Shown in pieces: positions 32,870 through 45,629 of a stretch of DNA of 64,000 bases. Within the stretch, counting starts at the first letter, position 1. Every line of letters starts with the position of its first letter. This stretch comes from Variovorax sp. SG517 (GTDB lineage: Bacteria > Pseudomonadota > Gammaproteobacteria > Burkholderiales > Burkholderiaceae_C), in the NCBI RefSeq assembly GCF_013376045.1, contig NZ_JABMJG010000005.1, positions 380,080 to 444,079 of the forward strand, read 5' to 3'. Made by a program: the position numbers and the translations under genes. The notes under the pieces were generated by a model. The model saw nothing but the letters and a program-made list of their open reading frames with translations. It was not told the DNA's origin and did not search any database.

Positions 32870-34549
32870 ATGACCGATCGTCCCTGGCTCAGCAGCTATC
32901 CGCAGGGCGTGCCTGCCGATATCGATGCCTCGCAGTACCCCTCGCTGGTCGCGCTCATGGAAGAGAGCTTCACGAAGTACGCGGACCGCACGGCCTACAG
33001 CTTCATGGGCAAGGACATCAGCTATGCCGAGACCGACAGGCAGAGCAAGTCCTTCGCGGGCTACCTGCAGGGGCTGGGCCTGGCCAAGGGCGACCGCGTC
33101 GCGGTCATGATGCCCAACTGCCCGCAGTACCCGATCGCGGTGGCTGGCATCCTGCGCGCCGGGCTGATCCTGGTCAACGTGAACCCGCTGTACACGCCGC
33201 GCGAGCTCGAGCACCAGCTCAAGGACTCGGGCGCGAAGGCGATCGTCATCATGGAGAACTTCGGCACCACGCTGCAGCAGTGCATCGCGAGCACGCCGGT
33301 CAAGCACATCGTGCTGGCTTCCATGGGCGACCGCCTCGGCTTCCTGAAGGGCGCCCTCGTCAACTACGTGGTGCGCAACGTCAAGAAGATGGTGCCCGCG
33401 TTCAGCCTGCCGGGCGCGGTGCGCTTCAACGATGCGCTCGACAAGGGCGCGGGCGCCTCGCTCAAGCCAGTGGCCATCGGCCCCGACGACGTGGCGGTGC
33501 TGCAGTACACCGGCGGCACCACCGGCGTGTCGAAGGGCGCGGTGCTGCTGCATCGCAACGTGATCGCCAACGTGCTGCAGTCCGAGGCCTGGAACGAGCC
33601 GGTCATGAACAAGGTGCCGGCCAACGAGCAGCCCACGGGCGTGTGCGCGCTGCCGCTCTATCACATCTTCGCGTTCACGGTCGGCATGATGCTGAGCATG
33701 CGCACGGGCGGCAAGCTGATCCTGATCCCGAATCCGCGCGACATCCCCGGCGTGCTGAAGGAGCTGTCGAAGCACACGATCCACAGCTTCCCGGCCGTCA
33801 ACACGCTGTTCAACGGCCTGGCGAACCATCCCGACTTCAACACCGTCAACTGGAAGAACCTGAAGGTCTCGGTGGGCGGCGGCATGGCGGTGCAGGCTGC
33901 GGTGGCGAAGCTCTGGCTCGAGAAGACCGGCTGCCCGATCTGCGAGGGCTACGGCCTTTCCGAGACCTCGCCCTCGGCCACCTGCAACCCGACCAACAGC
34001 ACCGCCTACACCGGCACCATCGGCCTGCCGCTGCCGAGCACCTGGCTCAAGCTGCTCGACGATGAAGGCAACGAGGTGCCCGCCGGCGAGCGTGGCGAGA
34101 TCGCCATCAAGGGCCCGCAGGTGATGGCGGGCTACTGGCAGCGCCCCGACGAGACCGCCAAGGTCATGACGGCCGACGGCTACTTCAAGAGCGGCGACAT
34201 CGGCGTGGTCGACGAGCGCGGCTACTTCAAGGTGGTCGACCGCAAGAAGGACATGATCCTGGTGTCGGGCTTCAACGTGTACCCGAACGAGGTCGAGGAC
34301 GTGGTCGCACTCATTCCGGGCGTGCTCGAATGCGCAGCGGTCGGCGTGCCCGACGACAAGACCGGTGAAGCAGTGAAGCTCGTCATCGTCAAGAAAGACC
34401 CTTCGCTCACGGAGGCTCAGGTGCGCGAATACTGCAGAGCAAACCTTACGGGTTACAAGCAGCCGCGCATCGTAGAGTTTCGTACCGACATGCCGAAGAC
34501 GCCGGTCGGCAAGATCCTTCGCCGCGAGCTGCGCGACGCCAAGAAGTAA
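32870..34549 (+). CDS. fadD: Long-chain fatty acid-CoA ligase
   Basis: Protein of 559 aa. Motifs: ATP loop [18 protein letters not shown]5 motif GYGLSETSPSATCNP, hinge DRKKDMILVSGFNVYPNEVE and C-terminal lysine KTPVGKILRREL. The domain order and the ADFD-type sequence ESFTKYADRTAYSFMGKDISY match FadD, which activates long-chain fatty acids for beta-oxidation. The start at 32870 has a very good GGAGGAG ribosome site at 32854-32860. It is 100 bp past pntB. It is a second ANL ligase in the window and differs clearly from the one at 24641-26368. Confidence 0.9.
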   Translation: MTDRPWLSSYPQGVPADIDASQYPSLVALMEESFTKYADRTAYSFMGKDISYAETDRQSKSFAGYLQGLGLAKGDRVAVMMPNCPQYPIAVAGILRAGLILVNVNPLYTPRELEHQLKDSGAKAIVIMENFGTTLQQCIASTPVKHIVLASMGDRLGFLKGALVNYVVRNVKKMVPAFSLPGAVRFNDALDKGAGASLKPVAIGPDDVAVLQYTGGTTGVSKGAVLLHRNVIANVLQSEAWNEPVMNKVPANEQPTGVCALPLYHIFAFTVGMMLSMRTGGKLILIPNPRDIPGVLKELSKHTIHSFPAVNTLFNGLANHPDFNTVNWKNLKVSVGGGMAVQAAVAKLWLEKTGCPICEGYGLSETSPSATCNPTNSTAYTGTIGLPLPSTWLKLLDDEGNEVPAGERGEIAIKGPQVMAGYWQRPDETAKVMTADGYFKSGDIGVVDERGYFKVVDRKKDMILVSGFNVYPNEVEDVVALIPGVLECAAVGVPDDKTGEAVKLVIVKKDPSLTEAQVREYCRANLTGYKQPRIVEFRTDMPKTPVGKILRRELRDAKK

Positions 34550-34624
34550 GCGCGCAGGCACGCGCTGAAGTAAGGGTTCGGCCCGGGTGGGGCCAAGGCA
34601 TCGATCTTGCATATTCGCGGGTCG

Positions 34625-35629
34625 ATGCTCAGGTTTGTCTTTACCCGTTTGAGTCTGTTGGTGCCGACCTTCTTCGGCATGACACTGCTCGCCTTCTTCC
34701 TCATCCGGCTGGTGCCGGGCGACCCCATCGAGACCATGGCCGGCGAGCGCGGGATCGACCCCGCGCGCCATGCCGAGCTGCGCACCGCCTATGGCTTCGA
34801 CAAGCCGGTGATCGTGCAGTACGGCATCTACATCGCCCGCGTTCTGCACGGCGATCTCGGCAAGTCGCTCATCACGCAGGACACGGTGATGAGCGAGTTC
34901 CTCTCGCTCTTTCCGGCCACCGTCGAACTCGCGGTGTGCGCCATCCTTTTCGCGCTGCTGCTGGGGCTTCCGGCCGGCATCCTCGCGGCGGTGCGGCGCA
35001 ACTCCATCTTCGACCACGGCGTGATGGCCACCTCGCTCACCGGCTACTCGATGCCGATCTTCTGGTGGGGGCTGCTGCTGATCCTGTTCTTCTCGGTGCA
35101 GCTCGGATGGACGCCCGTGTCGGGCCGCATCGCCGTGCAGTACTACGTCGAGCCCGACACCGGCTTCCTGCTGATCGACGCGCTGCGCGCCGGCGACACC
35201 GACGCCTTCTGGTCGGCGCTGCACCACCTGATCCTGCCGGCCGTGGTGCTGGGCACCGTGCCGCTCGCGGTGATCGCGCGCATGACGCGCTCGGCCATGC
35301 TCGAAGTGCTGGGCGAGGACTACATCCGCACCGCGCGCGCCAAGGGGCTTTCGCGTTTTCGCGTGGTGGGGCTGCATGCACTGCGCAACGCGCTCATTCC
35401 GGTCGTGACCGTCGTCGGGCTGCAGGTGGGCGCGCTGTTCACGGGCGCCATCCTCACCGAGACCATCTTCTCGTGGCCGGGTGTCGGCAAGTGGCTCATC
35501 GAAGCGATCGGCCGGCGCGACTACCCGGTGCTGCAGGGCGGCATGCTGCTGCTCGGCGGCATCGTGATGCTGGTGAATCTTCTCGTCGACGTGGCTTACG
35601 GCGTCATCAACCCGCGGATCAGGCGCTGA
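34625..35629 (+). CDS. dppB: Dipeptide ABC transporter permease
   Basis: Protein of 334 aa with six transmembrane helices. It opens with MLRFVFTRLSLLVPTFFGMTLLAFFLIRLVPGDP, the DppB/OppB type, and the ATPase-coupling EAA loop is in EDYIRTARAKGLSRFRVVGLHALRNALIPV. An upstream TTG gives six more residues, but ATG 34625 is preferred by homology. It is the first gene of an operon running to the dppA-like binding protein. Confidence 0.92.
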   Translation: MLRFVFTRLSLLVPTFFGMTLLAFFLIRLVPGDPIETMAGERGIDPARHAELRTAYGFDKPVIVQYGIYIARVLHGDLGKSLITQDTVMSEFLSLFPATVELAVCAILFALLLGLPAGILAAVRRNSIFDHGVMATSLTGYSMPIFWWGLLLILFFSVQLGWTPVSGRIAVQYYVEPDTGFLLIDALRAGDTDAFWSALHHLILPAVVLGTVPLAVIARMTRSAMLEVLGEDYIRTARAKGLSRFRVVGLHALRNALIPVVTVVGLQVGALFTGAILTETIFSWPGVGKWLIEAIGRRDYPVLQGGMLLLGGIVMLVNLLVDVAYGVINPRIRR

Positions 35630-35633
35630 GCTC

Positions 35634-36545
35634 ATGGCGACCACGACACAAACCGTTTCGACCCATGGCGTGAAGAGCGCCGCACCCCCCGGCCCCTGGC
35701 GCGAATTCTGGACGGCCTTCTCGGCCAACCGGGGCGCGGTCATCGGGCTCGCCACCATCGTCGTGCTGCTGCTGGTCGCGCTGTTCGCGCCGTGGATCGC
35801 ACCGCACGCGCCGAACGAAACCAACAGCGCCGTCTTCCTCCAGCCGCCGGCGTGGCAGCAGGGCGGTTCCATGAGCTACCTGCTGGGCACCGACGCCATC
35901 GGCCGCGACATTCTTTCGCGGCTCATGTACGGCGCGCGCCTGTCGCTTTCGATCGGCGTCGCGGTGGTGGCGCTGTCGGTGGTCGTGGGCGTGGTGCTGG
36001 GGCTCGTTGCGGGCTTCTTCCGCGGGGTGATCGAGATCGCGATCATGCGGCTGATGGACATCGTGCTCACGCTGCCGAGCCTGCTGCTGGCCATCGTGAT
36101 CGTCGCGATCCTCGGGCCGGGGCTCATCAACGCGATGCTCGCGGTGGCCATCGTGGTGCTGCCGCACTATGTGCGCATCACGCGCGCTGCTGTCATCGCC
36201 GAGGTCTCGCGCGATTACGTCACTGCCGCGCGTGTTAGCGGCGCAAGCACGCTGCGGCTGATGTTCCGCGAGGTGCTGCCCAACTGCGCCGCGCCGCTGA
36301 TCGTGCAGGCCTCGCTCGGCATCTCCACCGCCATCCTCGACGCGGCGGCGCTCGGCTTCCTCGGCCTCGGCGCGCAGCCGCCGTCGCCCGAATGGGGAAC
36401 CATGCTGGCCGACGCGCGCGAGTTTGTGCTGCGCGCGTGGTGGGTCGTCACCTTTCCCGGCATGGCGATCCTTGCGGCCGTGCTCGCATTCAATCTTCTG
36501 GGCGATGGGCTGCGCGATGCCCTCGACCCCAAGCTCAAGCGCTAA
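35634..36545 (+). CDS. dppC: Dipeptide ABC transporter permease
   Basis: Protein of 303 aa with an N-terminal cytoplasmic tail, and about six transmembrane segments. The start of the domain [25 protein letters not shown] and [26 protein letters not shown] LGTDAIGRD are DppC/OppC features. The coupling loop is [31 protein letters not shown]. It begins 4 bp after dppB. Confidence 0.92.
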   Translation: MATTTQTVSTHGVKSAAPPGPWREFWTAFSANRGAVIGLATIVVLLLVALFAPWIAPHAPNETNSAVFLQPPAWQQGGSMSYLLGTDAIGRDILSRLMYGARLSLSIGVAVVALSVVVGVVLGLVAGFFRGVIEIAIMRLMDIVLTLPSLLLAIVIVAILGPGLINAMLAVAIVVLPHYVRITRAAVIAEVSRDYVTAARVSGASTLRLMFREVLPNCAAPLIVQASLGISTAILDAAALGFLGLGAQPPSPEWGTMLADAREFVLRAWWVVTFPGMAILAAVLAFNLLGDGLRDALDPKLKR

Positions 36546-36561
36546 AGCAAAGGAAAAAAAG

Positions 36562-37583
36562 ATGCCTTTGCTGGACATCAAGGACCTCCACGTCGAGTTC
36601 CCTACGCAGGGCGGCGTGCTGCACGCGGTCGACGGCGTGAGCTTCAGCCTCGAGGAAGGCGAGGTGCTCGGCATCGTCGGCGAATCGGGCTCGGGCAAGA
36701 GCGTCACGATGATGGCGCTGATGGGGCTCGTCGGCTTCCCGGGGCGCGTGCGCGCGGAGCACATGCGCTTCGCGGGCAACGACCTGCTCGGCATTTCCGA
36801 CAAGGCGCGCCGCGCGCTGGTCGGCAAGGAGGTCGCGATGATCTTCCAGGAGCCGACCACCAGCCTCAACCCCTGCTTCACCATCGGCTTCCAGCTGATG
36901 GAGACGCTGCGGCTGCACCTGAAGCTCGACAAGCGCGAAGCGAAGAAGCGCGCGACCGAGCTGCTGGAGCAGGTGGGCATTCCGGCCGCCTCGTCGCGCC
37001 TGGGCAGCTATCCGCACCAGCTCTCGGGCGGCATGAACCAGCGCGTGATGATCGCGATGGCCATCGCCTGCAACCCGCGCCTGCTGATCGCCGACGAGCC
37101 GACCACGGCGCTCGACGTGACTATCCAGGCGCAGATCCTCGACCTGCTGCGCGACCTGCAGAAGGAGCGCGGCATGGCGCTGGTGCTCATCACGCACAAC
37201 ATGGGCGTGGTCAGCGAAATGGCGCAGCGCATCGCCGTGATGTATGCGGGCCAGGTGATGGAGCACCAGCGCGTCGACCGGCTCTTCGCGCAGCCGCAGC
37301 ATCCCTACACCGAGGCGCTGCTGGCGGCGCTGCCCGAGCGCGCCGCGCCGGAGGGGCGCCTGGCGACCATCAGCGGCGTGGTGCCCGGCGTGCACGACCG
37401 GCCCGAGGGCTGCCTGTTCGCGCCGCGCTGCAGCTACGTCACCGAGCGTGCCTGCCAGGTGCGCCCGGCGCTGCGCGAGTCGCACGGCGCCGAGGTGCGC
37501 TGCCACTTCCCCCTCGGCGACCCGGACCGGGCCCGAGCCATCGCGAGCGATCCGCCGAAGCACCGGACGGTGGAGGTCGCGGC

Positions 37584-37587
<4 letters not shown>
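36562..37587 (+). CDS. dppD: Dipeptide ABC transporter ATP-binding protein
   Basis: Protein of 341 aa. Walker [12 protein letters not shown]-loop [11 protein letters not shown], signature [10 protein letters not shown], Walker [17 protein letters not shown]. The C-terminal oligopeptide-transporter extension carries cysteines [16 protein letters not shown], typical of this family. The start ([13 protein letters not shown]) at 36562 follows a ribosome site AGGAAAA. It overlaps the next gene by 4 bp (ATGA). Confidence 0.92.
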
Positions 37588-38621
<1,034 letters not shown>

Positions 38622-38676
38622 TGTTCCCCCAGTTCCCGTTCCCGCAGTTCTTTCAACCGTGAATCAAGGAGTCCAC

Positions 38677-40311
38677 ATGAAGACCCAGCCCACCGTTTCG
38701 CGCCGCTCAAAAAGCCTGGCGCTCCTGGCACCGACAGCGCTTGCAGCCCTTACCCTGGCCTGCGGCGCGGTGTCCGCCAAGACGCTGGTGTATTGCTCGG
38801 AAGGCAGCCCCGAGAATTTCTATCCGGGCATGAACACCACCGGCACCTCGTTCGACGTGACCACGCAGGTCTACAACACCATCGTCGAGTTCGAGCGCGG
38901 CGGCACCAAGGTCGTGCCCGGCCTCGCCGAGAAGTGGGACATCTCGGCCGACGGCACGGTCTATACCTTCCACCTGCGCAAGGGCGTGAAGTGGCACACC
39001 ACGAGCAAGAGCTTCAAGCCCACGCGCGACTTCAATGCCGACGACTTCATCTTCATGCTCGAGCGGCAGTGGAAGGAGAGCGATCCCTTCTTCAAGGTCA
39101 CGAGCCAGAACCACTCCTACTTCAACGACATGGGCATGCCCAAGCTGCTGAAGACGGTGGACCGCATCGATGACTACACCGTGAAGATCGTGCTGAACCA
39201 GCCCGAGGCTCCGTTCCTAGCGAACCTGGCGATGCAGTACGCGGGCATCCAGTCGAAGGAATACGCCATCGCGATGCTGAAGGCCGGCACGCCCGAGAAG
39301 GTGGACCAGGACCCGATCGGCACCGGCCCGTTCTACCTCGTGCAGTACCAGAAGGACGCGATCATCCGCTTCAAGGCCTTCCCGCAGTACTGGGGCGGCA
39401 AGGCGAAGATCGACGACCTCGTGTTCGCGATCACGCCCGACGCCTCGGTGCGCTGGGCCAAGCTGCAAAAGGGCGAGTGCCACGTCATGCCGTACCCGAA
39501 CCCTGCCGACCTCGACGCGATCCGCAAGGACCCGAACGTGCAACTGCTGGAGCAGCCCGGCCTGAACGTGGGCTACCTCTCGTACAACACGACGAAGAAG
39601 CCCTTCGACGACGTGCGCGTGCGCAAGGCCATCAACATGGCGATCAACAAGAAGGCCATCATCGACGGCGTGTACCTGTCGACCGGCGTGGCCGCGAAGA
39701 ACCCCATTCCGCCGACCATGTGGTCCTACAACGACGCGGTGAAGGACGACCCGTACGACCCCGAGGCCGCCAAGAAGCTGCTGGCGCAGGCCGGCTTCCC
39801 CGATGGCTTCTCGACCGACCTGTGGGCCATGCCGGTGCAGCGCCCGTACAACCCGAACGCCAAGCGCATCGCCGAGCTGATGCAGGCCGACCTCGCCAAG
39901 ATCAACGTCAAGGCCGAGATCAAGAGCTTCGAGTGGGGCGAGTACCGCAAGCGCCTGCAGGCCGGCGAGCACCAGATGGGCATGCTGGGCTGGACCGGCG
40001 ACAACGGCGATCCGGACAACTTCCTCTACACGCTGCTGGGCTGCGCCTCGGCCAAGTCGGCCAGCGGCAGCAACATCTCGAAGTTCTGCTACCAGCCGTA
40101 CGAAGACCTCGTGGTGAAGGCCAAGAGCGCCACCAAGCAGGCTGATCGCGACGCGCTCTACAAGAAGGCGCAGGTCATCTTCAAGGAACAGGCGCCGTGG
40201 TTCACCATCGCGCATGCGGTGCAGCTCAAGCCGGTGCGCAAAGAGGTCGTCGACTTCAAGCTGAGCCCGTTCGGCCGCCATACTTTCTACGGTGTGGATA
40301 TCAAGCAGTAA
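38677..40311 (+). CDS. dppA: Dipeptide-binding periplasmic protein
   Basis: Protein of 544 aa with a signal peptide ending near GAVSA (residues about 28-35). The mature start YCSEGSPENFYPGM, then DASVRWAKLQKGECHVMPYPNPADLD, and LDLWAMPVQRPYNPN-like DLWAMPVQRPYNPN and GWTGDNGDPDNFL are nearly those of E. coli DppA. It binds dipeptides for the DppBCDF transporter and may also handle heme or delta-aminolevulinate as in other species. Here it is last in the operon, whereas in E. coli it is first; the 55-bp gap may allow its own promoter or mRNA stability control. Confidence 0.93.
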   Translation: MKTQPTVSRRSKSLALLAPTALAALTLACGAVSAKTLVYCSEGSPENFYPGMNTTGTSFDVTTQVYNTIVEFERGGTKVVPGLAEKWDISADGTVYTFHLRKGVKWHTTSKSFKPTRDFNADDFIFMLERQWKESDPFFKVTSQNHSYFNDMGMPKLLKTVDRIDDYTVKIVLNQPEAPFLANLAMQYAGIQSKEYAIAMLKAGTPEKVDQDPIGTGPFYLVQYQKDAIIRFKAFPQYWGGKAKIDDLVFAITPDASVRWAKLQKGECHVMPYPNPADLDAIRKDPNVQLLEQPGLNVGYLSYNTTKKPFDDVRVRKAINMAINKKAIIDGVYLSTGVAAKNPIPPTMWSYNDAVKDDPYDPEAAKKLLAQAGFPDGFSTDLWAMPVQRPYNPNAKRIAELMQADLAKINVKAEIKSFEWGEYRKRLQAGEHQMGMLGWTGDNGDPDNFLYTLLGCASAKSASGSNISKFCYQPYEDLVVKAKSATKQADRDALYKKAQVIFKEQAPWFTIAHAVQLKPVRKEVVDFKLSPFGRHTFYGVDIKQ

Positions 40312-40318
40312 GCCGGAC

Positions 40319-41092
40319 GTGAGTGTCGCGCCCATCGCGATCGTTGCGGCGATGCACGAGGAGCTGGGCGCGCTCCTCGCGCTGATGCCTGACGAGCAGC
40401 GCGTGCGCGTCGCGGGCCGCGACTTCTGGGTGGGCCATCTGCATGGCCGGCCGGTGGTCGCGGTGCTGTCGCGCATCGGCAAGGTCGCGGCGGCGATCAC
40501 GGCCACGGTGCTGCTGGAGCGCTTCGGCGCGCGGGCCATCGTGTTCATCGGCGTCGCGGGCGGACTGGCACCGGGCGTGAACGTGGGCGACGTGGTGGTC
40601 GCGACGCAGCTGCTGCAGCACGACCTGGACGCCTCGCCGATCTTTCCGAAGTACGAAGTGCCGCTGATGGGGCTGTCGCGCTTCGCCGTCGACGCTGCCA
40701 TGTCCGATGCGCTGGCGGCCGTTGCCGAAGAGACGCTGCGCGATCCGTTGGCCCTGGTGGGGCAGGAGGCTGTCGACGAGTTCGGCCTTCGTTCGCCGAA
40801 GGTGCATCGCGGCCTGCTGGTGAGCGGCGACCGCTTCGTCTCGACCACCGCCGAGAGCGCGGCGCTGCAGCGCGCCTTGCCCGATGCGCTCGCGGTGGAG
40901 ATGGAAGGCGCCTCGGTCGCGCAGGTGTGCCACGACTACGGCGTGCCCTTCGCGGCGATGCGCACGATCTCCGACCGGGCCGACGATGCCGCGCACGGCG
41001 ATTTCTCGCGCTTCGTCGTTTCGGTCGCGAGCCGCTACAGCCTCGCGCTCGTCGATGCGTGGCTGGCTTCGCTGCCGGCGGAACTCGGCTGA
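40319..41092 (+). CDS. 5'-methylthioadenosine/S-adenosylhomocysteine nucleosidase-like protein
   Basis: Protein of 257 aa with start GTG at 40319, 7 bp after the dppA stop. It begins PIAIVAAMHEELGALL, the MtnN type, followed by the purine-binding GVAGGLAPGVNVGDVVVA and the catalytic region ALAVEMEGASVAQVCHDYGVPFAAMRTISDRADD, with the Glu pair that holds the ribose and the Asp that protonates the base. It cleaves adenine from MTA or SAH to support methionine salvage and quorum-signal recycling. It may be cotranscribed with the dpp genes; a link between them is not obvious. Confidence 0.85.
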   Translation: MSVAPIAIVAAMHEELGALLALMPDEQRVRVAGRDFWVGHLHGRPVVAVLSRIGKVAAAITATVLLERFGARAIVFIGVAGGLAPGVNVGDVVVATQLLQHDLDASPIFPKYEVPLMGLSRFAVDAAMSDALAAVAEETLRDPLALVGQEAVDEFGLRSPKVHRGLLVSGDRFVSTTAESAALQRALPDALAVEMEGASVAQVCHDYGVPFAAMRTISDRADDAAHGDFSRFVVSVASRYSLALVDAWLASLPAELG

Positions 41093-41103
41093 ATTCAGCC
41101 GAG
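41084..41103. terminator. Perfect 20-bp palindrome shared by the ends of two convergent genes
   Basis: CTCGGCTGAATTCAGCCGAG is a perfect palindrome. It contains the last codons and stop codons of both the MTA/SAH nucleosidase (CTC GGC TGA, plus) and the DUF1275 protein (CTC GGC TGA, minus). It has no T-run, so intrinsic termination is unsure, but the same DNA would form a hairpin in either transcript. Confidence 0.45.
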
Positions 41104-41859
41104 AGAAGGCGTGCGGCGGCGCGGGATGTCGCGCAGCAGCGGCGGGATCGACAGCGCCAGCAGCAGCGCCGCCAGCGGCACCACGCAGACGAAGCCCACG
41201 TACTTGAAGCCCAGCGCGCCCACCGCGCCGCCGAGCACGAACATGCCGACCAGCCCGCCCGCGCGGCGCATGCGGCCGCGGTCGTGGCGCACGGGCAGGA
41301 TCGGCGCCGGTGCCGACTTCGGGCGGCGGTTCCAGTAGAGCATCTTGCCGATCTCGATGCCCATGTCGGTGATGTTGCCGGTCATGTGCGTGGTGCGGAT
41401 GCTGCCGCCCGATGTCTTGGACGCCACCGCGTTCTGCAGCCCCATGATGAAGGACAGCAGCAGCACGGTGAGCGGCACCGCGAAGGGCGTCGCCCAGGTC
41501 AGCGTGATGGCGCCCATGAGCCCGAACGGGAACATCAGCGCCGCCTCCAGCATCAGCGGCAGGGCGTACACCCCGTGCATGCGGTGCTGGCGGCCCCAGT
41601 TCACTAGCACCGCGCAGACGGCGGCGCCGCTCAGGAAGGCCAGGATCGCGCCCAGCGCATTCAGCAGCAGCTTGACGTTGCCCAGCACCATGCCGTCGGC
41701 CAGCTGCGAGGCGAAGCCCGTCATGTGCGAGGTGTACATGTGCAGGACGAGGAAGCCGCCCGCGTTGATTGCGCCGGCATTGAAGGCCAGCAGCAGGCCC
41801 AGCGCGATGTTGGTCGACGGCGCGCGGTGGCGGTTGGTGAGGAAGCGGATTCTGCGCAC
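41095..41859 (-). CDS. DUF1275 family membrane protein (YoaK-like)
   Basis: Protein of 254 aa with about six hydrophobic helices. LGLLLAFNAGAINAGGFLVLHMYTSHMTGFASQLADG and the later FIMGLQNAVASKTSGGSIRTTHMTGNITDMGIEIGK form the internally repeated DUF1275 motif with the conserved HMTG. The role is unknown. It ends in a palindrome shared with the nucleosidase gene. It is followed (divergently for its start) by corA on the same strand, 71 bp upstream. Confidence 0.85.
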   Translation of the reverse strand: MRRIRFLTNRHRAPSTNIALGLLLAFNAGAINAGGFLVLHMYTSHMTGFASQLADGMVLGNVKLLLNALGAILAFLSGAAVCAVLVNWGRQHRMHGVYALPLMLEAALMFPFGLMGAITLTWATPFAVPLTVLLLSFIMGLQNAVASKTSGGSIRTTHMTGNITDMGIEIGKMLYWNRRPKSAPAPILPVRHDRGRMRRAGGLVGMFVLGGAVGALGFKYVGFVCVVPLAALLLALSIPPLLRDIPRRRTPSLG

Positions 41860-41930
41860 TGTGGCTCTCCGGGTCAGCGCTTGCTGCCGGCCACTCTAGC
41901 ACCGGCCGCGCGGCGCTTCTTCTCTTCTTC

Positions 41931-42926
41931 CTACTTCAGCCAGCCGCGCCGACGGAAGTACCACATCGGCACCAGCGCGCTCGCCGCCATCAGCACGATG
42001 GCATAGGGGTAGCCCATGGCCCAGTCGAGCTCGGGCATGAACTTGAAGTTCATGCCGTAGATGCTGGCGATCAGCGTCGGCGGCAGCAGCGCCACGCTGG
42101 CCACCGAGAAGATCTTGATGGTCTTGTTCTGGTTGATGTTGATGAAACCGACGGTCGCATCCATCAGGAAGTTGATCTTGTCGAAGAGGAAGGCCGTGTG
42201 GTTGTCCAGCGACTCGATGTCGCGCAGGATCTGGCGCGCTTCCTCGAACTGCTCGGCGTTGAGCATCTTGCTGCGCATCATGAAGCTGACGGCGCGGCGC
42301 GTGTCCATCACGTTGCGGCGGATGCGCCCGTTCAGGTCTTCCTGCCGCGCGATGGCGCCGAGCACCTCGCCAGCCAGCTCGTCGCTGACGTTGCCTGACA
42401 GCACCTTCTTGCTGGCGGCCTCGAGCTCGTCGTAGATGTTCTCCAGCGAGTCGGCCGAGTATTCGGCGTCGGCGTCGAAGAGCTTGAGCATGACTTCCTT
42501 GGCGTCCTCGATCAGCCCCGGTGCGCGGCGCGCGCGCATGCGCAGCAGGCGGAACACGGGCACGTCCTCGTCGTGGATCGAGAACAGCACGCCGCGGCTG
42601 CGCAGGTCGGTGTTGTGCTGGTTGAGGATGAAGGCGACGCGCACGGTGCGCGGGGCCTCGTCGTCGTCGATCAGGAAGTCGGAGCGGATGTGCAGCTCGC
42701 CGTTGTCTTCCTCGTAGAAGCGCGCCGACTCCTCGATGTCCTCGTCCATCGCGTCTTCGGGAATGGACAGGCCGTAGTACTGCTTGATCCAGCGCTTTTC
42801 CTCGAGCGTGGGCGATTCGAGGTCGACCCAGATCGGCTGGAACTTGGAGAGCTCTTCGAGGGCCTCGATCTCTTCCTGGACGAGGCGGCCGTTGGCGAGC
42901 GTGAAGATGTTGAGCATGGGGCTCAC
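41931..42926 (-). CDS. corA: CorA family magnesium/cobalt transport protein
   Basis: Protein of 331 aa, or 328 from the ATG three codons downstream (MLNIF). The C-terminal transmembrane pair carries the signature YGMNF with FMPELDW in the outer loop, and the protein ends in the basic YFRRRGWLK. The long N-terminal half is the cytoplasmic funnel domain with the acidic EDMDEDIEES-like stretch. It imports Mg2+ as a pentamer. It is divergent from the helicase gene. Confidence 0.93.
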   Translation of the reverse strand: MSPMLNIFTLANGRLVQEEIEALEELSKFQPIWVDLESPTLEEKRWIKQYYGLSIPEDAMDEDIEESARFYEEDNGELHIRSDFLIDDDEAPRTVRVAFILNQHNTDLRSRGVLFSIHDEDVPVFRLLRMRARRAPGLIEDAKEVMLKLFDADAEYSADSLENIYDELEAASKKVLSGNVSDELAGEVLGAIARQEDLNGRIRRNVMDTRRAVSFMMRSKMLNAEQFEEARQILRDIESLDNHTAFLFDKINFLMDATVGFININQNKTIKIFSVASVALLPPTLIASIYGMNFKFMPELDWAMGYPYAIVLMAASALVPMWYFRRRGWLK

Positions 42927-43099
42927 TCCCGGGATTGACTGACTGGACGATGGGCGAGGGAGGGGGCGCTTTCAATTCCCCGGCCCGACGCGCGCGGCAA
43001 GCGCGAAAGAAACGTCAGCGAAAGGGAGTTGAAAGCTGCCGAGACGGGGCGGTTTCCATTGGAAAAATCTCCGGGTTGCAGCGAGGCGCGATTATGTCA

Positions 43100-43144
43100 C
43101 CGGCCACATGTAGCCAGGGTGGCCGGACTGGACGGGCATACAGT
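43100..43144 (+). promoter_or_regulatory. Inverted repeat and -10 box ahead of the UvrD-like helicase
   Basis: CCGGCCAC (43100-43107) and GTGGCCGG (43119-43126) are perfect inverted octamers whose right arm covers the expected -35 position of a promoter with -10 TACAGT at 43139-43144. The start codon follows 14 bp later. Possible repressor site. Confidence 0.35.
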
Positions 43145-43157
43145 AAAGTCGTGCGCC

Positions 43158-45278
<2,121 letters not shown>

Positions 45279-45629
45279 GTTGGGGGCGGCATGGGCAGGC
45301 CCTTGTGCCGGCATGGTCACCGGCTCGCCGGCACTGAAACACTTGTTTCCAAATCGCGGCATCGCCAGTCCCGCGCGTGCCCGCAGCTATCGATTCGCTA
45401 GCGTGTGAAAAGCTGCTCGCGAGGCGGCAAAACCCCGGGCAACTCAGGTATTGCAATACCGTGACAGCTTGGGCATAGTGAATCGACCTTCCCCTCTTTC
45501 TCACCTCTTCCCACCCCCTCTTTTCTTCTTTCTCAAGACCCCCAGAGAGAACTCCCGTTTCGTTTCGCCGGCCAAGCCGCATTCCGCGGGGCGGCCATTT
45601 CCCCAACCGTCAATTCCAGGAGGTCATTC
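45279..45629. promoter_or_regulatory. 351-bp leader region of hpf with a perfect 14-bp palindrome
   Basis: No gene is seen. GGTATTGCAATACC (45447-45460) is a perfect palindrome about 170 bp ahead of the hpf start and could bind a dimeric regulator. The stretch near 45490-45540 is pyrimidine-rich. The ribosome site AGGAGG is at 45618-45623. Confidence 0.45.

Noticed and set aside
45447..45460. Sigma-54 promoter at hpf
   Set aside because: No GG-n10-GC (-24/-12) pair in suitable context was found near the palindrome.
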